NCBI GenBank assembly: GCA_947044405.1
Contig: CAMRHE010000054.1
Coordinates: forward strand, 7,889,501-7,953,500
Reading direction: 5' to 3'
Source of the DNA: Leptodactylus fallax
Taxonomy: Eukaryota; Chordata; Amphibia; Anura; Leptodactylidae
DNA length: 64,000 nt
Position 1 is the first letter of the stretch; every line of letters starts with the position of its first letter. Below, in pieces: positions 11,814 through 22,989 of the stretch. Both the position numbers and the translations under genes were made by a program. A model generated the notes under the pieces. That model saw nothing but the letters and a program-made list of their open reading frames with translations. It searched no databases and was not told the DNA's origin.

Positions 11814-12370
11814 TAGAGATGAGCTGCAGAAGTGGAATTCGATCCGAATTTCAGGAAATATTTGATTCGCATCGAGTCCGAATTTCCTCACGCTTTGTGG
11901 TAATGATTCGCATTTAGTTCAAAATGGCTGCTGTACATATTAGGACATGAAGCAAGGAACTGTGGGACCGCGGGATCACCCACAATGCCATGCGTGCAGC
12001 CAATCAGCAGCCAGCCCTGTGATGTCACATCTCTTTAACCCCTTCGCGAGCGCACACGGAATGTTTGACCACTGCATCCAAGGTGTTAAATCCCCCGATC
12101 GGTTATGGAACAGAGTGTTAGCTGTAACTGACAGATAACACCCTGCTCCGTAACCGATTGGGGGTTTTAGCACCTTGGATGCAGTGGTCAAACATGACCG
12201 TGGCATCCAAGGGGTTCCGCCATTTTGCCGCCCACCCCGGCTCTCTGCAGCCAATAAATAGCTGTTTTTGTTACACGATTTGCGGCGATCTAATTCGGAT
12301 CTAATAGAATCATATCATGAAATTTGACGAAGTTGCCGAATCGAATTTTTGAATACTTCGCTCATCTCTA
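11814..12370. mobile_element. hAT MITE (TAGAGATGAG ends), copy 1
   Basis: 557 bp with ends TAGAGATGAGC and GCTCATCTCTA, and an exact 8-bp duplication GCCGTGAC (11806-11813 and 12371-12378). It lies inside the gypsy RT/RNase H region and is therefore younger than the gypsy insertion. The interior (about 12060-12195) is a large imperfect palindrome with arms like CCACTGCATCCAAGGTG, and no reading frame. Confidence 0.92.
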
Positions 12371-12453
12371 GCCGTGACCTTGAGTGGATCCATACAAAAA
12401 GCTTCGGGGGTAATGACATAACCCAGGAAAGTGACTCTTTGGACTCCGAACAG

Positions 12454-13167
12454 TCATATGGACAATTTGGCAAAAAGATTATTTTGGTGTAAGAGCAGCA
12501 AAACATTCCTAACATATTCAACATGTAGCCCAATCAGGAGAGAAAACCAGGATATCATCCAGATAGACAACCACATAATGACCAGCAGGTCTCTGAATAC
12601 ATCATTGATAAAATGTTGGAAAACTGCTGGTGCATTACACAACCTGAAGGCCATAACCAGATACTCAAAGTGACCTTCCGGGGTGTTAAATGCAGTTTTC
12701 CACTCATCTCCCTCCCTAATCCGGATCAGATTGTAGACCCCCTGGAGATCAATCTTGGAAAACCAGCAGGCACCCACTAACTGATTGAAGAGATCAGAAA
12801 TCAGTGGAAGAGGGTACTGGTTCCTGACAGTAATCTTATTTAGTTCATGGTAATCAATGCACGGCCGCAAACCCCCATCTTTTTTATCAACAAAAAAGAA
12901 ACCAGCTCCCATGGGAGAATTAGATGGCTGGATATGCCCTTTCAAAAGACTGTCATGGATATACTCCTGCATAGCCTCACGTTCAGGAGCTGAAAGATTG
13001 AAGATCCTTTCCCTAGGATATTTGGAATCAGGAAGGAGATCATTACCACAGTCATAAGGTCTATGCGGGAGTAAATTGTCAGCAGATCTTTGATCAAACA
13101 CATCCAAAAAATCAGACAGGAAGTTAGGTAAGAGCGTCTCCTCAGTGACACAATCTGATATATGCAA
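12454..13167 (-). pseudogene. Reverse transcriptase domain remnant
   Basis: Typical Ty3/gypsy RT blocks in order: [14 protein letters not shown] ([18 protein letters not shown]), [65 protein letters not shown] and [12 protein letters not shown]. The palm motif that should follow (YLDD or YVDD) is lost by a frameshift at about 12560, after DVFRDLL. The upstream end (13100-13167) is linker between protease and RT. A 237-codon stretch is open, but the catalytic site is not intact. Confidence 0.85.
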
Positions 13168-13197
13168 GGCTATACAATGGGAAGAACACTGATCCCC

Positions 13198-14326
13198 TCA
13201 TTTCACCAGCTTACTCCTAGGCCAATCAAAAATGGGGTTATGGAGGACTAACCAGGGAAAGCCCCAAATCATATCTGAAGCCAGACCCTCCATAACCAGA
13301 AAACTTATGACCTCTGAATGAATAGAGCCCACTTGAAGACTGATTAGGGGGCTCCTGTATCGGACTCCACCCCTGGCCAATGGTGTGGAATCTGTTCCAG
13401 TAACTGACAATGGAGTGTCTAACAATAACAGATCTAAACCCAAGGCAGGAATAAATGACAAATTAACAAAAATATCCCCAGCTCCTGAATCTACAAGAGC
13501 TTGGCCAGATACAGACTTGTCCTCATAGCACAGAGATACTGGTAGCATTATCTTATGGTAATTTTCGGAAGGTACCTGATGTCCTGAGTGGTTCTTCCAA
13601 ATACCACTCAGGCACTGAAGATTTTCCGTCGGTGTGCTAGGATTTAAGGAGCAGTCTTGGTTGAAATGACCCGGTTTACCACAATACAGGCAGAGGTTAT
13701 TCTGAAGACAGTATTTTCGTCTAGCCTTGGCATCCAGCGCTCCCAGCTGCATAGGTTCATCACCGGTGGTGATAGAAGGGAAGACAGATTTCATATGAGA
13801 GAGAGGACAGACAGAGAATTGAGAGGAATCAGGCCCTACTCTCTCCTTGCGTCTGTCCCAGAGTCTCCTGTCAATGCGAACAGCTAAGGCCATGGCCTGC
13901 TCTAAGGTAGGAGGATCTGGTTGACCCACCCAAACATCCTTAACTGAATCATTAAGACCCTATTTAAAAAGAGCCCTCAAAACTGACTCACACTATATTT
14001 ACGAAACTCAGAGCAATAAGTCTCAGCAGAGAGTTTGCCCTGCCGAATAGCAAGGAGTTACAACTTGGCAAGTCCAATGTGGTCAGGCTCAGCATAAATA
14101 TCGCCCAGAGACTTGAAAAATTTTTCTAGATCTTTCCACTCCTCTGCCCCAGGGGTAAGTTTAAGGGTCTAAGCCTGTGGATCCCCCTGCAAGAGAGAAA
14201 TGACCACCCCTACCATCGGGATTGAGACGCATGAGGGTGAACTCGCAAATATAAATTACATGACTCCCAGAACGTCTCAAATTTTTCTCAGTCCCCCGAA
14301 AAATGATCCGGGAGCAACATCTTAAC
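13198..14326 (-). pseudogene. Gag C-terminus with zinc knuckle, and aspartic protease
   Basis: The open stretch 13198-13929 contains the nucleocapsid knuckle CLYCGKPGHFNQDC (CX2CX4HX4C) and, about 65 residues later, the protease signature LVDSGAGD, followed by a flap-like region and a GFPWL turn. Gag packages element RNA and the protease trims the polyprotein. Upstream, to 14326, decayed capsid-like sequence can be followed in fragments with several stops (for example LTPGAEEWKDLEKFFKSLGD and FRKY pieces). The region is interrupted at 14327 by a MITE. Confidence 0.8.
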
Positions 14327-14743
14327 TAGAGATGTGCGAATTTCTCCAAAGTTTGATTTGGCAGTTCTATTCAAAGTTCCCAAAAAATTTGCTTCGATCC
14401 AAATTACTTCACAGAGAATAAACAGCTATTTACGGTCTTCAGAGAGCTGGGGTGGGCAGGTGGGCGGCAAAATGGCGGAAGCCCTTGGATGCCACGGTCA
14501 TGTCTCTCTCTCTCTCTCCAGCACGGACAAGTTTTATTCAAGTGGAAGGATCTGCTAACAAGCAAAGACACACCTACCCAATTTCATCACTAGAGAACAT
14601 CATGTGACCGTCTGATGTCACAAAGGTCCTTACTAAATATTTGTTACCGCAAAGCATCAGGAAATCTGGAATCATGGTGAATCGAAGATTTCCTGAAATT
14701 CGGATCAAATTCCACTTCTGCAGAATATATTCACTCATCTCTA
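14327..14743. mobile_element. hAT MITE (TAGAGATGAG ends), copy 2
   Basis: 417 bp with ends TAGAGATGTGCG and CACTCATCTCTA and an exact 8-bp duplication ATCTTAAC (14319-14326 and 14744-14751). It is the same family as 11814-12370, recognisable by AATTCGGATC-type subterminal blocks. It interrupts gag of the same gypsy element. Confidence 0.92.
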
Positions 14744-14937
14744 ATCTTAACCCTGGGAATAGAAAGCACAGCAGTTGGTGACGTAGCAGCCTCAGATTGG
14801 TTCTGGGTAAGGGCATGAACCTGTCTAGCCAAGTCAGCTACCAGGGCTGTCACAGCCTCCATCCAGGCTGCAGGTTCCTGAATAGAACCCATGCAAATGG
14901 CAGAAAGTATTTTAAGGCTTGCTATTCTGTAAGGGAA
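14744..14937 (-). pseudogene. Gag N-terminus and leader of the Sushi-like element
   Basis: Next to the 5' LTR the minus strand can be read as a short Ala-rich helical segment (AVTALVADLARQVHALTQNQ), typical of the start of Sushi-type gag. No capsid fold remains readable beyond it because the MITE intervenes. Confidence 0.6.
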
Positions 14938-15567
14938 TTGATAGAGGAGCAATTGCCCAGTAGCTGCTGGTGAACGCTGGGGGGAGGGGCACGACAACAC
15001 AGTGAGCCCTAAGCTGATTTCCCCCCATCCCTGCCTACTTGCCTGAACTGTCCTAGGCGACAGACAACAACTGGGCGGCAATCCCTTCTTAAGATATAAG
15101 TGATGATGCAGAACGCAGACAAGACAAACAACAACATAGGGAGGTCAGCTAGCCAAGGGGTCGTTAACAGTCGAGCAACGCAGTACAGAATCAAAATCTG
15201 AGAGAATAGTAAAAGGTAAAGCCAGAGGTCAGGAATATGAATACAGGTAACAAAACAGCAAGAGTAATAGCCAGCATACAAGAGGCAATAACAAGCGCCA
15301 ATGTGAATGCGTGCAGGCAATAAATAGGAAGGAAGAACCCGCTCCAGACTTGATAGGAATATAGGCTGTCAATCACACAGGTAAGGCTAAAATTAACTAT
15401 TTGAGGAGCAGAGGGAAACCAAGGTGAAGGAGATGGGTATGGTGGAAAATCAATTACAGAGAAGAGGTAATAGAGCTGTGTTTAGATGACATCAAAACTG
15501 AATACGCCTCCTGCAGCACTGCGTGCAAGCGGATGGCGCAGAAGTTCCAACGGATGCGGACATAACA
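14938..15567 (-). repeat. 5' LTR of the Sushi-like element
   Basis: 630 bp, the counterpart of 9202-9843. The two LTRs share long identical stretches (for example GGAATATGAATACAGGTAAC) but differ by several indels and substitutions. That fits an insertion old enough to have collected MITEs. Confidence 0.85.
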
Positions 15568-17654
15568 GTACTCCCGAAAAATTGCCATTTTCACCTTTCA
15601 CCATCATCTGCGTATTAATTTCTGGAAAATAAATTATAGCAACAATTGGGGATTAAAAATTCTCTCTGTATCCCTGGATAAATTCCTCCGGGGTGTAGTT
15701 TCCAAAAAAAGGGTCACATGTCAGGGAATTCCACTTAACTGGGATTTTAGGGCTCTGCAAAAGTGTCATGAAATCCAAAAACCAAATCGTCTAAATCTGT
15801 GCTCCAAAAACCACATGACACTCATTCTCTTCTGAACCCGGTTGTGCCCAAACAGCAGTTCATACCCACATATGACATTAAGTACCTTATCCTGGGTACA
15901 ACAGTGTCATACATGTGGGCATAAACCGCAGTTTCGGCACACAGCAGGGCACAGAAGGGAAGGAGTGCTATGTGGCTTTTGGAGTGCAGATTTAGATGTA
16001 TCTGGACGCCATGTCATGTGTCCAGAACCTTTAAGGTACTAGAAAAGTGGAATCCCCTAGGAAGTGACCCAATTTTGAAAATTGCACCCTTCATAGAATT
16101 TATTAAGGAGTGTAGTGAGCATTAATATCCCAGACATGAATGCACAGCAGATGGTGAAAAGTGGATATGTAAGATGTACGGAGTACATTGGGAACACCAA
16201 ATTCCCTACTATATCCCCAGTAGCTCCTATGACTGGGGGGGAGGGGGGGGGTGTCACTCTGGTGGTCATTTCTGTTTTATTTTCCCTTGTAAGCTCTAAA
16301 TTTGTGGTGTACCATAATATATGCTCCCACAGTTTATACATTCTCATCCTGCCGCAGCCAGTTGTTTTCTAATGATTTGGCGATATTTTGGATTTTTGTT
16401 TTCACATTGTGCAAGCTATATTTTTTTTATTTTTCTGGTGACGTAGCCATATGAGGTCATGTTTTCTGCAGTGTGAGATTGTGAGATTCATTTTGTAATG
16501 ACACCATTTTTAGGTACTTATAATTTAGTGACGAAATTTTGATAATTCTTGGTGGATTAAAAAAAAAAAAAAATTCTGGCATTTCTTTTTACCTTTTAAT
16601 TATTTTTTGCTGTGCATCGTACAGCATAAGTAACATGTACTTTTATTCTGTGGGTCGGTATGATTATAGGGATACCTAATTTATATTTTTTTTTTGTGTG
16701 TTACTAATTTTGCAGGACAAAAACCCATTTGGGGACATAAATCAATTGTTTTTGCATCACCATCTTCTGAAATGCATAATATTTTTATTTTTCATAGAGT
16801 TAGTTGAGGGCTTATTTTTTGACCTGTTCTACAGTACTTATTGGTACTGTTTTGGGGTACATATGACTTCTGATCACTTTTTATAGTATTTTTTGTAAGG
16901 CAAGATGGTGACAAAGCATTATTTTCGGCTTTTTTTTTCTGGGATTTTTTTTTTTCAATGTGCAGGTTAAATAATGTTTCAGTTTTATTGTGTGGGTTTT
17001 TACGAATACTGCAATACCAAATATGTGTTGTACAGTATTTATTATTTTTTAGAGTTTTTTTTTATATAATATATTTTATATAGGATAGAGGCATTTTGAG
17101 GTTTTATTCATTTTATTTAATTTAACACTGATGGGGGGCTCCTGGCAACCCGGGTTCACTAGCTAGACCCTGGGCTGCAGAAAATACATATCGGCACCTC
17201 CTGATCTTGCCGCGGAACCCCTTGGATGCCACAATTAAAACTGACCAAGGCATCCAAGGGGTTAAAAGCCCTGATTGGAGCTCAGCCCTGACCGGGGATT
17301 ATGGAGCAGGATGTTAGCTGTCAGTTTCAGCTAACACCCGCTCCCGATGCCACCCGCTCACTATCTGAGGTAATAGTACGTTCATTTGTATTAAGTCTCA
17401 GGTGGCCAGGACTTACTATTACGTCCTTGTTCGTTAAGTGGTTAAAGGGTTTTTCCATGTCATATATTTATGGCATGTACACTCAATATGCCATAGATAT
17501 ATTATAGATGCAAGTCAAACCTCTGGGGCATGCACCTATTCTGAGAATGGGGATCCCTCTCTGGCATCTGCAGTGGAAGGAGAGGTGGCTGCTCATTTCT
17601 ATGACATTTCTGAAAACATGTGAGTAAGAATTCTTGGTTATACTTGGAACTCCC

Positions 17655-17935
17655 ACAGAAGTGGGCAGCACAGTGACTCAGTGGCTAGTATTGTTGTCTT
17701 CAGAACTTAGTCAGGGTTTTGAATCTAACCAAGGGCAACATTTGCTTATATTCTATGTGTTCTCCACATGTTTGCATGAATTTCCTCTTGATACTCTGAT
17801 TTCCTTCCATTTTCAAAACATATACTAAAAGGTTAATTTTATATTTAGCCCTAATGGAGACAGGTACTGATGTGAGTGATAACAATCTCTGTATAGTGCT
17901 ATGGTGCTGTATAAATGAATAAAATTATGAAAAAT
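17655..17935 (+). mobile_element. tRNA-derived SINE, degenerate
   Basis: The head GGCAGCACAGTGACTCAGTGGCTAG resembles a tRNA box A region, and TTTTGAATCTAACC resembles box B. Next come a conserved body (GTTCTCCACATGTTTGCATG, then TTTCCTC) and a tail ending in TATAGTGCTATGGTGCTGTATAAAT. RNA polymerase III would transcribe an intact copy, with LINE-supplied reverse transcriptase copying it. The tail matches the minus-strand fragment at 28760-28861, which confirms a dispersed family. Confidence 0.65.
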
Positions 17936-17944
17936 GCGTATGAC

Positions 17945-20640
17945 ATATCTTATAGAATATCTAAAATGGGAAAATCCTAGTAGGTGGAGTGTATGAAATA
18001 GGAAAATTAATAATAACTTTCTAAGATACTGTAGGCAGGTATTAATTTGCCCTAATTATTGCACAGTTTTCTATGTGGAATTTGTTGAACTCAAAAGTCA
18101 ACCTCAAATTCTCTTTCAATAAATGCCCTATGTACGTGACCATATTTAGGATCTGTCTGCGCTGATAACTGATATAATTCCCGTAAAATTATATCAGCCA
18201 ATAATATATCTTTGTGAGCTTCTAAATTTGCATGTCAATCATCAGCATTACAAACACAAGAAGTTAACAGAAACAGTAGAGTGTAAAGTAATTCTGGCCC
18301 AGATGTAAGTATAACACTTCTTACGAATATAAAAATCCATAACAGACAATCACCATTTCATAACTATGCTGAAATGACACGATTTATCTGTATACTTTCA
18401 GATGACATTGAAATTGGCATTATTATTTCTAAGCAGTAGACTCTTAGATCATCACACAAGCCTGTGATAATGCCACTTTTTATAACACATTCGAAATTCT
18501 GTAATTCCGCTATGCTTGTTGGTGATTCCAAGCACAGAAGCACACAACAGTCTTATAAACACTGATCCATAATCTCATACTTTGTTCCCTGTCAAATAGG
18601 AAAGCAATTGTATACTATCTCTTGAAAAGAAATATTTAGCTTCTCACAATAATTGCTGTATTTTTCAAACAATGTAGAAACAAAAACTAATCAAATGTAA
18701 AAAAAAAAAAAAAATAAATACCTATTGAAGACAACTGTATAAAAGCAAACGTATCAACCCTTCTTTATTTGTTGCATGAAATATTCTCTTTATAATGGAA
18801 TTTTCTATGGTCCCTCTGAATAAACAACTGTCTGTTTTGCCAATTTCATTTCTGACCCCTTTGTAATCTTCAGTAAATGATATATTGAAGTGGGAACTCA
18901 CTTGTCTTTTCCAGAGCAAAGAATTGCTTTAATAAGCCACTGTCTACCCCATTAGGATTAAAAGAAATAATCTCCTGCCTTCACAAGAACACTTTGGTTT
19001 AATAAAATACACAGCACAACAACATATTTAGTTCAAGATTATTTCCCATCTTAATGTATTAGCTGGTTAGATACACTTAATATTTTTGTTTTGTATCAGG
19101 GGATTGGATTGCAAAAGTTTATTGTCTGTTATAATTAACTCTGGAACTTTCAGAAGTGCGGTAATGTGCAAAACTGTGCCATGGATTTTAATATGCAGAA
19201 TTCATTTTTCTGTTGCAAAATATTGTTTCAGATTCTTACAGGAAGTTATTCTAAAGATGACAAAGTTGTATTGACACTGTACAACTTTGGTCTATAAAGA
19301 GATATGTAAAGGCAGTCCACCATTACAGGCTTAGTGAATATGATAAATTAAATGTTTCCTATTGATTTCAAAGATCTTTCACAGCTCCTATGTAGAATTA
19401 CAAATCTTAACGGGGCTATCTGTGGACCTACAGAAACTAAAAAACTCTAACCATATATAAAACTATAACTATGTAAAAAAACTATAAAATTCAATGCAAA
19501 AATACAACAGCCTAACCACGTACATACCAATTATATTAAGTAGATATAAAACAACATGGACTTGCCAACTCTTTCCATCTGTGCCAAGTGGTCAGGTGAC
19601 TCTAATAGGATAAGAAAACGAGACAACTGTAAGTTGTCCAAAATGAGACATAAAACAGACAGTGGTAAGCCATCCTGACAACCTAACTGGATAGGTATAT
19701 AGGAATTGAATATGGTCAGCTTCTATATTACATTCACCCTGGTGATTGCCTATTCCTTTGGAACCTGCAGCCACAGATGAGAAGTGTTGGCACATAAGTA
19801 CCTGGGATACTACTTTTTACTGAATGGAAGTAAGACTATTCCAATCCATACAGGATTGTATACTGCTTGTATACTAGTGTTTCTCATTTAAGCAAGTTGT
19901 GCTATATGTACTGATTTTATATGGAAAATACCATGGTTAGGTGGTTGTATTTTTGCATGAGATTTTATAGTGCATGCAATGTGCTTAGATGGTGTTAGTG
20001 GTGGTTTTTAACTGGTTGATTAAAAGTAATGTTTTAAACTCATGTTTTGCTGATTTACTACCTCCGGGTTGAAGGAGGGACTTCAGTGTTTCTGTAAGCA
20101 GCATCCCATTGCCTTCCCTAAACCTCATATGTTTCCCTCAGACATACCTTCTTCTTAGTGTTAGTCTAGAGTACAGGAACCAGGCTTAGCTATATCACTG
20201 AATTCAAGTGCTGGCCACTTGTGATCACATGTCCGGAAATACATGCAGATAGTCCCTTGCTTTCACCTCCATTTGTCTTGGATGTCAGGGATCATGTGTC
20301 TGCAGGGGACTGTCAACCTTACTATAATCAGACTCTTGTAGTGATGTGACTGCTGAGGATCTGACCAGAACTCAGAGCAAAAAGCTGATGTGTGGGTGGT
20401 GTCATCATCACAGTCACCTAGGGAGCACCCTAGAATGTGACATTGGTGTGGTTGTCAGGGATTAATTCGCTTCATTCACTTAATCTTGCACTCACCCTTC
20501 ACTCAAATTGAACATTAATCACACCTCGACTCAGTCTTCAATGTGAAACAAAATGCCTGGGGAGCACTCTACCAATATTAATATTTCATCAGGTACACGT
20601 TCAGGATGGAACTGACCACTTTCCCAAGAAGTCTTTGTCT
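17945..20640. other. No gene; AT-rich unique-looking DNA
   Basis: I find no transposon ends, long open frame or RNA gene. The part at about 18140-18300 has the texture of conserved noncoding sequence (dense homeobox-type and octamer-like words) but that cannot be tested here. A poly-A run occurs at 18698-18714. Confidence 0.5.
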
Positions 20641-20922
20641 AAGAAGAAGTAGAACAACACACCAGTTATTTTACTTATTTGCTTCTTTAGATATACTTTT
20701 ATCACACACACTATCACATACCGTATAGGTATAGGTTTTCCATACATGTTGTATATAGTTTCAAGTATCCAGTGCAAATCAATATTCAATGCTGCAATGT
20801 TCCAAGTGAAAACCCTTCATCAGACATCAGTTGCACTATTGGTTACATTGGTTACTGGTGCTTCTATTGGACCAGGAGTCAAAAGTAGGAATGTCTGTAC
20901 CAACATCACTGGTACAGACATT

Positions 20923-21913
20923 CAGTGGCGTAACAATCGTGGTCGCAGGGGATGCAACCGTGACCGGGCCCGGAGGGGTATGGGGACCGGGGCCCGCAGC
21001 CAACTGGAAATGGCGGGGGCCCCGGATCACCATGATAGTGGTCGGGGAACCAGGCTTTCCCCGACCACTATACATGTTAACAGAAAGGGGTCCCATCCAG
21101 TTAATGCCAGCCCAGGGTAGGTGACTAAAAATAAAAACAAATATTTATACTCACCTGTCCAGGGCTCTTTTAGCTGGTTTCTGAGGTTTTCCTGTGCTCC
21201 AGACATCACTGCTGGTGCCTGTGATTGGCCCCAGCGGTCACATGTGGGCGCGCCGGCGTGATGACGTCATTGCATCCCATGTGACAGCAGTGACGTCTGG
21301 AGCGCAGGACCTCAGTCGCAAGACAGAAGAGGAGCGAGGATACACAGGTAAGGTAAGGTGAGTATAAGTGTTTGTTATTTTTAATCACTTCACTTGGGCC
21401 TCTACTTGTTATACTCTGGGGTCTGAGGGGGGGGGGGCTCTTGGGAGCTCATTATACTCTGTGGGGGCCACTGTGGACATATAACACTCGGTGGGTCCAC
21501 TGTGGAATGCATATTGCTGTGTGGGGGGCTGCTCTGGAGCGCATAATGCTGTGTGGGGGCCGCTGTGGAGCGCATAATGCTGTGTGTGGGGCTGCTGTGG
21601 AGCACATAATGCTGTGTGGGGGGCCACTGTGGAGCGCACAATGCTGTGTGGGAGGCCGCTGTGTAGCGCATAATGCTGTGTGGGGGGCCGCTGTGGAGCG
21701 CATAATACTATCCCAGTATTGTTTACATGCCAGGCGCTGCTCACTCACCGTATTCTTAATAACTGCTGTTGTGGGTACTAAAGCTGTATCACATTCAAGT
21801 ATCTGAGATATCGCTGTAGCACCCGTAACCGCCACTATCAAGAATTCACTTTAGGGAGGGGGCCTCGGACAAAAGTTTGCACCCGGGCCCTGAAGACTTT
21901 AGTTACACCACTG
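20923..21913 (+). mobile_element. Non-autonomous hAT element, 991 bp
   Basis: Starts CAGTGGCGTAAC and ends GTTACACCACTG (inverted), flanked by an exact 8-bp duplication CAGACATT (20915-20922 and 21914-21921). The interior has a GGCCCGG-rich left part, a TGACGTCA palindrome at 21262-21269, GTGAGTATAA and TACTCACCTG modules, and a minisatellite. Its architecture matches the 4641-7155 element, although the end sequences differ slightly. Confidence 0.92.
21463..21720 (+). repeat. ~32-bp minisatellite, about 8 units
   Basis: Units of GGAGCGCATAATGCTGTGTG plus GGGGGCCGCTGT repeat head to tail inside the 991-bp hAT. They are related to the 5449-5995 array (GGAGCATAATAC...GGGGCC). The long open frames here on both strands are products of the periodicity. 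Confidence 0.85.
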
Positions 21914-22133
21914 CAGACATTCCTATATCGCCTTCCCGAACGTCTGGTTTTCTCGGTTCCATACTGATGGTACGCTTCCATTTTGTGATTATGCAAGGTT
22001 GCAGCATTGAATTCTGTTTTGCACTGGTTACTTGAAACTATATACAACATGTATGGAAAACCTATACCTATGCGGTATGAGATGTAATAAAAGTATATCT
22101 AAAGAAGCAAGCCTATAATTGGTATGTTGTTCT

Positions 22134-22948
22134 ACTTCTTCTACTTGGACCTCAACACAGTCCACGCACCACATACTGTATACACGCTGCCGCCTAGTTT
22201 TTTGGGTAATAGGAACCCAACTCACACACCCACACGTCTCATTAACAGTCCAAAAATACACTATAGATGGCAAAACAAGCGGTCCGGTCCTCTCAGTCTC
22301 TTGTTATCTTCTGGTGGAAATCCCTGCCACATGTGACCGCTGAAGCCAATCAGCGGCCTCAGCGAAGGGCATGCAATGTCACTACCTGTGACATTCCAGG
22401 TCTCTTCCTGAGGCCTCCTGAGGCCACTGATTGGCCTCAGCGGTCACGTGACCACTGAGGCCACTGATTGGGATTTGGGACGTCACAGACGGCAAGCAGT
22501 TTCACTTTGAGAAGACGATGGAGCAGCAGGACTGGACTATGCTGGGAGGACTCTGGAGCACATTTGCTTGGAGAACCTCTTTAAGCGATTAAACACAGAT
22601 GTGAACATATCCTTATTTAAAACATGCATTTTTGTCTGGCTTTTGAAAAAAAAAATCCTGTATCTCTATAAGAAAATTACCTAAAAAAATTCCACAAATG
22701 TTTTGTATGTAGCATTACGCTACAGTCTTCAAGTAACATCTGACTGCAGAAACATGTCAAACATGACATTAAAACTCCACAAAAACAGTGTAAAATAATG
22801 TGTGTGAATCCAACCACATAGATGTATACATGATGACAAAAAAGTAAAGGCAAGATTTCAATCAACCAAATGTCTTAGTGCTTCAATAAAAGTTTTCTGA
22901 TGACTATTATCCTATTGTTGAACAGCTGGTTGCTTTAAGTGTGCTAGA
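22134..22948. other. No gene; contains a GC-rich repeat fragment
   Basis: About 22330-22480 carries GGCCTCAGCGGTCACGTGACC-type inverted blocks also found inside the minisatellite hAT elements, so it is probably a decayed relative. The rest is AT-rich without recognisable features. Confidence 0.5.
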
Positions 22949-22989
22949 GCTACAACACTACCAAAGCTATTAATCTCATTCATGGCGCC

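Larger units (their letters stand above)
9202..15567 (-). mobile_element. Complete Ty3/gypsy chromodomain retrotransposon (Sushi-like), inactivated
   Basis: A 6366-bp element on the minus strand, flanked by perfect 5-bp duplications GTACT (9197-9201 and 15568-15572) and bounded by two LTRs. Order on the minus strand: gag with CCHC knuckle, protease, reverse transcriptase, RNase H, integrase, chromodomain. That is the order of vertebrate chromoviruses such as Sushi. Two copies of one hAT MITE interrupt gag and the RT/RNase H region. Stops and frameshifts occur in several domains, so it cannot move by itself. I could not identify a convincing tRNA primer site next to the 5' LTR. Confidence 0.88.
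3946..17445 (+). mobile_element. Large TTAA-bounded element with ~390-bp repeats, left copy (interrupted)
   Basis: The sequence from 3946 matches the element beginning at 53981. Both share a TCATTTTATATGGCAATAAC block and then repeats of a module reading CCCCATATGTGG...GCAGAGCCCCTA...CCCCATTTTGGAAAC. The right end (17430-17445) reads GTTAAGTGGTTAA, whose reverse complement resembles the TTAACCCCTTAAGGAC start of the copy at 53981. These make imperfect terminal inverted repeats with TTAA targets. TTAA targets occur in the Kolobok and piggyBac superfamilies. No transposase is visible, so the superfamily is not decided. The left tip is lost. Removing the three later insertions leaves about 4 kb of element. 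Confidence 0.6.
20641..22133. mobile_element. Long-inverted-repeat element split by a hAT
   Basis: The outer arms are near-identical inverted copies: 20641-20800 (AGAAGAAGTAGAACAAC, GCTTCTTTAGATATACTTTT, GTATAGGTATAGGTTTTCC) and about 21985-22133 in reverse complement. Both arms are flanked by TA, which hints at a TA-target element, but the duplication is too short to be decisive. Without the later hAT it would be about 500 bp, with arms of about 160 bp or more. No protein is encoded. Confidence 0.65.

Noticed and set aside
20746..21209. Gly/Pro/Arg-rich frames on both strands
   Set aside because: They span the boundary of the long-inverted-repeat element and the hAT; GC-rich element DNA only.
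21372..21841. Open frames of 89-144 codons on both strands
   Set aside because: Produced by the ~32-bp minisatellite inside a hAT with exact duplications.
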